From positions 10,896,377 to 10,960,376 of the forward strand of contig CP016211.1 in assembly GCA_001931535.1 (NCBI GenBank): a DNA stretch of 64,000 nucleotides, written 5' to 3'. Both the position numbers and the translations under genes were made by a program. Each line of letters opens with the position of its first letter. Position 1 is the first letter of the stretch. Source of the stretch: Minicystis rosea (GTDB lineage: Bacteria > Myxococcota_A > Polyangia > Polyangiales > Polyangiaceae). Of the stretch, positions 35,949 through 42,628 are shown piece after piece. The notes under the pieces were generated by a model. That model did no database searches, was not told where the DNA came from, and saw nothing but the letters and a program-made list of their open reading frames with translations.

Positions 35949-37170
35949 CGGCGCGCGTGATCATCGTGGGCGCGGGAATCGCGGGGCTCGCCGCGGCGTG
36001 GAGCGCGCGCCGCGCGGGCCGCGAGGTGACGCTGGTGAGCGCGCAGGCCGGCGCGACCGCGCTCTCGGGCGGCGCCGTCGACGAGGCGCCGTGGGAGCAG
36101 CTCCTCCGCGCCACGCGTCTCCTCGGCGAGACCACGGAGGCGCGCCCGCTCGCGCCGGAGGTGGCCGCGTTCGTCGACGATCTGCAGCTCTGGGACGTGC
36201 CCCACGATCGCTCGGTGTGGCTCGCGACCATCGCGGGTCGCGTCCGGCCTGCGCGTGGGCGCGATCTCGCGCTGCTCGATCTCGGCCCGCTCGCGGGACA
36301 GCTCGTGCTCCTGCCGCGCGCCGACCGCGCGGCGTGGGATGCCGATGCGATCGCCGTCGCCCTGTCTGCCGATCCCGTCGCGAAATCGAAGGGCATCTCC
36401 TTCCGCGCCGTCGACGCCGCCGTGCTGCGCTTCGACGACGAGCGGCGCATCGCCGACGGCGATCTGGCCCTGCGTCACGACGAGCCGGCGCGGCGCGCGT
36501 GGCTCGTGGATCGGCTGCGCTCGGCGCTCGCCGCGCATCCGAGGGCAGGTGCGATCCTGCTCGGCCCCTGGCTCGGCGTGGCCGCGCCGCAGGCCGGCGA
36601 GCTGTCGCGCACGCTCGGCGTGCCCGTCGGCGAAGCGCTCGCCGGCGCCGGATCTCCGGCCGGGATGCGCTTCGAAGCCGCACGCGATGCCTTGCTCGAG
36701 CGCCTCGGCGTGCACCGGCGACGCGGGCGCGTGGACGAAGTGCAACGCGGAGAGCAGGGCCTCGAGGTCTTTCTCAGCGGCCAAACCGCGTCGCAGCGGG
36801 CCGACGCCGTGGTGCTCGCCATCGGCGGTCTCGCGGGCGGCGGCGTCCTCTATGCGCCGCCCGAGCACGAAGCCGGCGCCGATCTCGCGCCGCGCGGGCG
36901 CGTCCCTTTCGCGCTTTCGCTGCGCGCGCCGGTGGTGCTCTCGCTCGGGGCACCGCGCGCATGGAGATCGTGGCCTCGATGCACGGCCCCGAGCTCGACG
37001 TCACCGCGTGGCCGGTGAACGGTCGCCCCGGCACGCTGGAGACCGTGGGCATTCGCTGCGACGGCGTGCGCGCCGGTGACGGCCTCTACGCGGCCGGCGA
37101 CGTGATCGCCGGCAAGCCGCGCACCCTCTTGGCGGCGGTGTCCGCGGGGATCGCGGCGGGCGCCGCCTGA
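35945..37170 (+). CDS. glpB: GlpB-like flavoprotein, interrupted by a frameshift
   Basis: ATG 35945 overlaps the glpA stop. The N-terminal 335 residues (IIVGAGIAGLAAAWSARRAG, FAD-binding) are in one frame, which ends out of register at 37018. The C-terminal part, with the family's terminal FAD motif GLYAAGDVIAGKPRTLL, continues in the next frame to 37170. The frames meet at the G4 run 36947-36950; one extra G restores LGGTARMEIVASMHG. GlpB normally carries electrons from GlpA to the membrane. No glpC follows. It is either a recent pseudogene or a sequence error. Confidence 0.8.
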
Positions 37171-37186
37171 GCGATCCGCTTCGTCT

Positions 37187-38509
37187 TCAGCGCTTGCGGC
37201 TCATGCGCTCGAGGAGCTGCTGGTACCCGACCTTGAGCGGGAAGTCCTTGCCTTGCCGTGGATCGGCGGGCATCTCCGCGGGCGGCGCGATCACCGTCGG
37301 CGCACCGTTGTCGTCGATCACGAGCGCCGGGCGGCCGCGCGCGCCCTCGCCCTCCGCGGGCAGGTGGCCGTCGAGATCGCGCTCCCGCACCACCTGCGCG
37401 GCGCTCGCCTTGTCACTGCGGATCTGCACGTCGGGCTTGATCCCCTGCGCCTGAATCGAGCGCCCGCTCGGCGTGTAGTAGCGCATCGTGGTGAGGCGCA
37501 TCCCCGAGCCGCCGGGCAGCTCGAAGATGGTCTGCACCGAGCCCTTGCCGAACGTTTGCGCTCCAACGATCAGCGCCCGACCGCTGTCCTGCAACGCCCC
37601 CGCGACGAGCTCGGCGGAGCTCGCCGAATACTCGTTCACCAGCGCCACGATCGGCAGCGACGCGAACGCGCCGCCCTCGTGCGCCTTCGACTCCTCGATG
37701 ACCTGGCCGCGGTGCCGCGTGCTGAAGATCACCCCCGCGTCCAGAAACTCGTCGGCCACGCCTTCGGCCTCGTCGACCAGGCCGCCCGGGTTGTTGCGCA
37801 TGTCGAGGAGGAGCCCGCGCACCGCGCCCTTTCCTTCGGCGCGCAGCTTGGCCGCGAGCGCGAGCAGCTCTTGGTGCGTGCCCTCTTGGAACTGCTTCAA
37901 CCGCACGTACGCGATGCCGTCGTCGAGCATCTTGCCGACCACGCTCTGCACGTGGATCTCCTCGCGCATGAGCTCGAAGCTCAACGGATCGGGCACGCCT
38001 GCGCGGCGGATCGTCATCGCGACCTTGGTGCCGCGGGGCCCGCGCATCAGCGTGACGAGCTTGTCGATCCGCTCGCCGCGCATCGGCTTGCCGTCGATGG
38101 CGAGGATCTGGTCCCCCGACTTGATGCCCGCGCGCGCCGCGGGTGAGCCCTCGATCGGGGCGATGACCGTGATGTAGTCGTTGCGGAAGTCGACCTCGAC
38201 GCCGACGCCGCCGAACTTGCCCGAGGTCTCCCCTTGGAAGACGGCGAACTCCTGCGGGTCGAGGTACGACGAGTGCGGGTCGAGCTCCGCGACCATGCCC
38301 TTGATGGCGCCCTCGGTCAGCTTCTGCCGCTGCGTGGGCTCGACGTACTGGTTTTCGACGATGACCAGCACGCGGGCGAGCTGGTCGAGCGGGGTGTACG
38401 GGCTCGCCGCCTGGGTGGTGGCCCGGGCGAAATGCGAGGTGAAAGCCCCGCCGGCGAAGGCGGCGAGGACGAGGCCCGCGGTGCGAAACCAGCGCGTACG
38501 AGGCAGCAT
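37187..38509 (-). CDS. S41-family C-terminal processing peptidase
   Basis: 440 residues. ATG 38509 begins a signal anchor (RTAGLVLAAFAGGAF). A PDZ domain (about 95-175, GVGVEVDFRNDYITVI) precedes the protease core. Catalytic Ser lies in NEYSASSAEL (about residue 297) and Lys in GAQTFGKGSVQ (about 321), the Ser-Lys dyad of tail-specific proteases. Expected periplasmic protease cleaving C-termini of envelope proteins. The DNA for VGAQT overlaps a copy of the dispersed repeat at 37551-37570. Convergent with glpB. Confidence 0.93.
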   Translation of the reverse strand: MLPRTRWFRTAGLVLAAFAGGAFTSHFARATTQAASPYTPLDQLARVLVIVENQYVEPTQRQKLTEGAIKGMVAELDPHSSYLDPQEFAVFQGETSGKFGGVGVEVDFRNDYITVIAPIEGSPAARAGIKSGDQILAIDGKPMRGERIDKLVTLMRGPRGTKVAMTIRRAGVPDPLSFELMREEIHVQSVVGKMLDDGIAYVRLKQFQEGTHQELLALAAKLRAEGKGAVRGLLLDMRNNPGGLVDEAEGVADEFLDAGVIFSTRHRGQVIEESKAHEGGAFASLPIVALVNEYSASSAELVAGALQDSGRALIVGAQTFGKGSVQTIFELPGGSGMRLTTMRYYTPSGRSIQAQGIKPDVQIRSDKASAAQVVRERDLDGHLPAEGEGARGRPALVIDDNGAPTVIAPPAEMPADPRQGKDFPLKVGYQQLLERMSRKR

Positions 38510-38639
38510 CGGCCGACGATAGCAGGGCGCGCTCGGCGCTCGGCGCGGGCCGGGCGGATCGACCGTTGCCGGGGGCACGATTTCGACGCCTGGGAACCCG
38601 TCGGGGCGGCTCTCGGGATCCAAGGACCTACGGGTTGGT

Positions 38640-38668
38640 TTGTCCTAAGGGGAGTGTTCGGCTATCGT
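38640..38668 (+). promoter_or_regulatory. Weak candidate promoter of the ECF sigma gene
   Basis: TTGTCC (38640-38645), 17-base spacer, TATCGT (38663-38668), in the 365-bp gap between the divergent peptidase and ECF sigma genes. The leader would be about 200 bases. No ECF-type AAC/CGT autoregulatory promoter was convincing in the gap. Confidence 0.25.
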
Positions 38669-38874
38669 CCCGCGCCTGACCTTGGGCCAAGGCCTCGTCC
38701 TCGAGACAGTTCCATCGGCTCCCGACGCGCTGGTCGGGACCGTCGGCTGGCTCGCGGCGGCTCTGCCCCAGTTGCGGTGGCCGCGAAGCCTGGCGTCATC
38801 CTGGTCGCTCAGTTCTCTCGGGTCCCGTCGTCACCTTGGCCCCGTCTCACGGGGAGCAAGAAGCGCGCACTAGG

Positions 38875-39459
38875 ATGGCCAACCCCACCGATCGCGAGCT
38901 CGTCGAAAAATCGAAGGCCGGCGACACGCAGGCCTTCGGCATGTTGGTTCGCCGCTACCAAAAGCGGATCTTCCGGCTCGCGTTCCATCTCGTGCGCTCC
39001 GGCGCGGAGGCGGAAGACGTGACGCAGGAAACCTTCGTGCGGGCCTTTCAGGCGATCGATCGCTTCGATGGGCGGAGCGAGCCGTTCACCTGGCTCTACC
39101 GCATCGCGGTGAACCTTTCGCTCAACACCCTCCGGTCGCGGAAGAACAGCCGCGACTCGACCCCATCGGACGACCCTCGCATCGAGGCGCTGCTCACCGA
39201 GACGCGCCCGAGCCAGGGCGGCGATCCGGCCACGGCGTCCCAGCAGCGGCAGCTCGCCGCCGCATTGTGCGACGGCATCGATGCTCTCTCGGACACGCTC
39301 CGGACGACGTTGATCCTCGTGTGCATCGATGGGGTGGCGCACGACGATGCATCCAAGATCCTGGGCTGCCCGGAGGGAACGGTGGCCTGGAGGGTGCACG
39401 AAGCGCGGCGCAAGCTACGCGAGTACCTGGCCACACGTGGCTTCGCAGGGGAGGCGTGA
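38875..39459 (+). CDS. ECF sigma-70 family factor
   Basis: 194 residues from ATG 38875. Region 2 is clear (FGMLVRRYQKRIFRLAFHLV, then AEDVTQETFVRAFQAI and the -10 recognition helix PFTWLYRIAVN); region 4 includes VAHDDASKILGCPEGTVAWRVHEARRKLREYL. Length fits ECF factors, RpoE-like. The next gene, 45 bases on, is a single-pass membrane protein and the natural candidate for its anti-sigma partner. Confidence 0.93.
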   Translation: MANPTDRELVEKSKAGDTQAFGMLVRRYQKRIFRLAFHLVRSGAEAEDVTQETFVRAFQAIDRFDGRSEPFTWLYRIAVNLSLNTLRSRKNSRDSTPSDDPRIEALLTETRPSQGGDPATASQQRQLAAALCDGIDALSDTLRTTLILVCIDGVAHDDASKILGCPEGTVAWRVHEARRKLREYLATRGFAGEA

Positions 39460-39504
39460 GATGTGGTTCCAGGTGGTGACGAGGCGAAGTCCAAGGAGGA
39501 CAGT

Positions 39505-40902
39505 GTGAACCTCGGCAGCAAAGAGGAACTCGACGCGCTGCTCCAACGCTGGCCCGCGACGCCCCCCAAGGACGTCACGGCCAGCGGGGACGAAGAGCGC
39601 GGATGGGACGAGCGCGCCGAAGCCATCGTGCGCGCAGCGGTGGCGGCCAAGGCTGACGGAACGGCGAATGGGGGAGGGGAGGACCTCTTCGCTGCACCGT
39701 CGCTCGTGCCGGAGGTGGGTGAAGGGGCGGCGATCACGGCAGCAGGAGACAAGAAGATGTCGCAAGAGAACGAGTCGGGTGATTCCTCCACGTCGAAGTC
39801 GATTCCGGCGCCGTCGCAGCCGAAGCGACAGAGCCTGAAGGAAATCGCGGCCCGCGCGAGCCAGTCGGGCGCACGCATGAGCCAACCCGGCGCCCCGCCG
39901 CCTTCGATCCCGGCCCCGCGGCTGTCGACGCCGACGCCGCTGCCGCGCCCGGTCGAAGCGAGCAAGGAAGACTCGGGGGTGATCAACCTCCAGGTCGTGC
40001 AGAACACCGCGACCGCACAGCAGCGCGCTGCCGCCGAGAAGGCGAAGCCCGCGCAGGCGGGCCTCTTCGAGGACGAGAAGCCGGCCGAGTCGGCGGCCGA
40101 GTCCACGCAGATCCCGCCCACGCTCCCCGTGCCGGAGAAGCCGGCGACGGTGACCGCGCTCCCGGCGAAGAAGAGCAACACCGGCGTGATCGGCGGCGTC
40201 GCCATCGCCGTGCTCGGCATCGCGGCGGCCTTCGCGATCGTGTCGCGCAAGCCCGACGCTGCGCCGCCTGCGGCCGCCGCCCACGTCGAGAAGGCTCCCG
40301 AGCCGGCGAAGACCGCGGCGCCCGAGCCGGCAGCCGCGACGGCGACGCCGACCGCGGTCGCGTCGGCCGAGCCCACGCCGAGCGCCTCGGCCGACAGCAA
40401 GGCGGATGCGCCGAAGGCTCCCGTCGCCGTGGGTGGGCCGCTCCCGAGCGCGCCGTCGACGGCCGCAGCGGCGCCGTCGGCCGACGCGAAGGTCGCGGCC
40501 AAGACGCCGACGCCGACGGGCAAGCCGGGCGACCTCCAGAGCGAGATGGCGAAGGCCGTCGGCCAGCAGGACGGCGCCAAGGCCGATCAGGGTGGCCCTG
40601 CGCCCGAGCCTGCCGCGGCGGGCCCGAAGAACCAGAACATCCCCGAGCAGCCCTCGCAGGGCGCGGTCGCGGCCGCGTTCGGTCCGGTGATGGGCGGCGC
40701 GAAGTCGTGCGTCGCGGGTGCCGACGACGTCTCGCGCGCCAGCGTGACGTTCTCCTCGTCCGGCGCCGTGACCAGCGTCAGCGTCAGCGGCTGGGCCGCG
40801 GCGAACGGTAAGTCCGGCTGCGTGCAGGCGGCCCTCAAGGGGGCGAAGGTCGGTCCGTTCTCGAAGCCGAGCTTCACGGTCGGCGTCCCGATCCGGCCCT
40901 GA
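39505..40902 (+). CDS. Membrane partner of the ECF sigma factor
   Basis: 465 residues from GTG 39505, which has AAGGAGG four bases before it; GTG 39463 is possible. The cytoplasmic N-terminal 210 residues are acidic and low-complexity, a single membrane helix (NTGVIGGVAIAVLGIAAAF) follows, then 150 residues of Ala/Pro-rich linker and a C-terminal domain with two Cys (GAKSCVAGADD; GKSGCVQAALKGAKVGPF) resembling the AgmX/TonB-C-like end domain of myxobacterial envelope proteins. No canonical zinc anti-sigma motif. Likely an anti-sigma or signal-relay protein; not proven. Confidence 0.6.
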   Translation: MNLGSKEELDALLQRWPATPPKDVTASGDEERGWDERAEAIVRAAVAAKADGTANGGGEDLFAAPSLVPEVGEGAAITAAGDKKMSQENESGDSSTSKSIPAPSQPKRQSLKEIAARASQSGARMSQPGAPPPSIPAPRLSTPTPLPRPVEASKEDSGVINLQVVQNTATAQQRAAAEKAKPAQAGLFEDEKPAESAAESTQIPPTLPVPEKPATVTALPAKKSNTGVIGGVAIAVLGIAAAFAIVSRKPDAAPPAAAAHVEKAPEPAKTAAPEPAAATATPTAVASAEPTPSASADSKADAPKAPVAVGGPLPSAPSTAAAAPSADAKVAAKTPTPTGKPGDLQSEMAKAVGQQDGAKADQGGPAPEPAAAGPKNQNIPEQPSQGAVAAAFGPVMGGAKSCVAGADDVSRASVTFSSSGAVTSVSVSGWAAANGKSGCVQAALKGAKVGPFSKPSFTVGVPIRP

Positions 40903-40921
40903 TCTCACGCACATACGTGAG

Positions 40922-40955
40922 CCCGAGCGATCGTGATCCGTCGTGATCGCTCGGG
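40922..40955 (+). terminator. 11-bp stem-loop after the sigma-partner gene
   Basis: CCCGAGCGATC (40922-40932) and GATCGCTCGGG (40945-40955) pair perfectly around a 12-base loop, 20 bases past the stop and five bases before the next promoter. Probable terminator. Its left arm and loop also match a motif upstream of the rplM promoter (see findings). Confidence 0.65.
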
Positions 40956-40959
40956 AGCC

Positions 40960-40987
40960 TTGACAGAAAACCCCCCACGGCTAGACT
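40960..40987 (+). promoter_or_regulatory. Sigma-70 promoter of the rpsT unit
   Basis: TTGACA (40960-40965), 16-base spacer, TAGACT (40982-40987). A close match to the housekeeping consensus, 10 bases upstream of the small ORF start, so the transcript for that ORF would be nearly leaderless. Confidence 0.7.
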
Positions 40988-40997
40988 GCGCGCCCCC

Positions 40998-41165
40998 ATG
41001 GTTTCCGCAACCCAGCAATCCTTCCGCATCCGCCGCCGCAAGGCGCGCACCGCTGGTAAGCGCCGCAAGCGCGATGAGCGGGCGCACGGGACGCCGAAGT
41101 TCCCGATTCACCCCGAGGGCTACAATGCCCAGGCCGCCGACGCCGTTCCCGCGGCGAAGAAGTGA
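40998..41165 (+). CDS. 55-residue very basic protein upstream of rpsT
   Basis: ATG 40998 lies 10 bases after the -10 box. The peptide begins MVSATQQSFRIRRRKARTAG, continues KRRKRDERAHGTPKFPIHPE and ends in AAKK: about one third Arg/Lys in the first 30 residues. It ends 9 bases before rpsT, whose expression it shares. It resembles small ribosome-associated basic proteins in composition only; no family is recognised. Nearly no leader precedes it, which may argue for leaderless translation or for a start-site role in rpsT control. Confidence 0.6.
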   Translation: MVSATQQSFRIRRRKARTAGKRRKRDERAHGTPKFPIHPEGYNAQAADAVPAAKK

Positions 41166-41174
41166 GTAGAGCAA

Positions 41175-41450
41175 ATGGCCAATCACGCATCCGCCGTTAA
41201 GCGCAACCGTCAGCGTCTCAAGAAGACGGCGCGCAACCGTGCCGCCAAGAGCACCCTGCGCACCGAGCTCAAGAAGGCTCGCGTCGCGGTGAAGGCTTCT
41301 GCCGGCACCTCCGCCGAGCAGGTGAAGGGCGCCGCCAGCGCGCTCGATCGCGCCGCCTCGAAGGGGATCATCCCGGCGAAGCGCGCGTCCCGCGTGAAGG
41401 GCCGCCTCGCCGCGGCGCTGCACAAGGCGACGACCGCCGCCGCTTCCTGA
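41175..41450 (+). CDS. rpsT: 30S ribosomal protein S20
   Basis: 91 residues, usual size. Family pattern MANHASAVKRNRQRLKKTA, then RNRAAKSTLRTELKKAR and the C-terminal GIIPAKRASRVKGRLAAAL. Binds 16S rRNA early in 30S assembly. Driven by the promoter at 40960 together with the 55-aa ORF; followed by two GC hairpins. Confidence 0.97.
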   Translation: MANHASAVKRNRQRLKKTARNRAAKSTLRTELKKARVAVKASAGTSAEQVKGAASALDRAASKGIIPAKRASRVKGRLAAALHKATTAAAS

Positions 41451-41472
41451 GCGCTTCGGCGCTCGTCGTGAT

Positions 41473-41511
41473 GGGGCCGCATGCGGCCCCAAACCCGGGC
41501 CTCGAGCCCGG
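41473..41511 (+). terminator. Double GC hairpin after rpsT
   Basis: A perfect 18-bp palindrome GGGGCCGCATGCGGCCCC (41473-41490) is followed by CCGGGC-CTCGA-GCCCGG (41495-41511). No T run follows. The first palindrome belongs to a family also found 3' of the dehydratase gene and of tRNA-Pro. Confidence 0.65.
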
Positions 41512-41608
41512 CTCTACTCGCGAGCCCCCGCGCCTTCACCGGTTGCGGGGCTTTCGTGTTTTGTCACCCCGTTCACCGTAGCCGGTGGCTTTCCCTTATC
41601 CTCGCGGG

Positions 41609-42628
41609 ATGACGTCGAGCTGCCGCGCCCTCCTCCTGCTCACCTCGATCGCATCGTTCGGCTGCGGCGGTGGTGTTCCGGAGATCACGCCCGGCAGCGG
41701 CGGCGCGGCGAGCACCAGCAGCCTGAGCACCAGCAGCGTGAGCGCCACCACGGGGAGCGGCGGCGCGGGCGGCAGCGCCACGAGCAGCAGCTCGGTCGCG
41801 AGCAGCTCCAGCGGGATGCCGATGACCACGGGCTGCGTCACCGACATCAGCGCGGGGCACCACGTTTTCCCGTGTGCCGGCGGCATCAACTACGACGTCG
41901 AGATCCCTGCGGCGTGTGCCGGCGGCGGCTGCGGGCTCGTGCTCGACATGCACGGCTACACGATGAACGCCGCGCAGGAAGACGCGGGCACCGGCATGCG
42001 CGCGCGCGGGCAGCAGCACGGCTACGTCATCGTGCAGCCGACCGCGCCGTTTGCCACGGGATGGGTCCAGTCGACGCATACACCCTTCGTCTTCTCGTTC
42101 ATCTCCGACGCCGCCGCCGCTCTCGCCACGGACCCAAAGCGCGCGCACGTGATGGGCTTCTCCCAGGGCGGCGGCATGACGTGGCGGATGATTTGCGACC
42201 ACGCCGACTTCTTTGCTTCGGCTGCTCCACTGAGCGGGCTGCCGGGCTGCGAGTGGACGCCACCCAGCGCGCCGAACCGAGAGGTGCCCACGCTCCAGGT
42301 GCACGGGCACAAGGACAGTGTCCTGAACTTCAACACGTATGCCATCCCTGAGCGTGACGCCGCGCTCGCCTTTTGGAAGGACGGCCCCGGCACCGTCATC
42401 GAGATGGACTCCGCTCACACGGCGACGCGTTACCTGACGGCGGCCGGCACGCCGCTCGAGTTCTGGGAGCACGACTACGCGGCCCCCAACCTGATCTACA
42501 GCGGCCACTGCTTCCCGGGTGGATCGGACGTCGGCTACAGCCTCACCCAGTTCGGCTGCGCAGACATGGGCACATTCGTGGTCGGCGAGCTGGCGATGCA
42601 GTTCTTCATGGCGCACCCGATGCCGTGA
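41609..42628 (+). CDS. LpqC/PHB-depolymerase-like esterase lipoprotein
   Basis: 339 residues. Signal peptide with lipobox SIASFGC (Cys 19) and a Ser/Gly-rich linker of about 55 residues. The alpha/beta hydrolase core begins at INYDVEIPAACAG with oxyanion segment LDMHGYTM, nucleophile GFSQGGGMTWR, acidic residue region VHGHKDSV and a later His in DSAHTATRY. Family members act on polyesters, feruloyl esters or similar. Surface or secreted. Stop directly adjoins the polA stop on the other strand. Confidence 0.85.
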   Translation: MTSSCRALLLLTSIASFGCGGGVPEITPGSGGAASTSSLSTSSVSATTGSGGAGGSATSSSSVASSSSGMPMTTGCVTDISAGHHVFPCAGGINYDVEIPAACAGGGCGLVLDMHGYTMNAAQEDAGTGMRARGQQHGYVIVQPTAPFATGWVQSTHTPFVFSFISDAAAALATDPKRAHVMGFSQGGGMTWRMICDHADFFASAAPLSGLPGCEWTPPSAPNREVPTLQVHGHKDSVLNFNTYAIPERDAALAFWKDGPGTVIEMDSAHTATRYLTAAGTPLEFWEHDYAAPNLIYSGHCFPGGSDVGYSLTQFGCADMGTFVVGELAMQFFMAHPMP

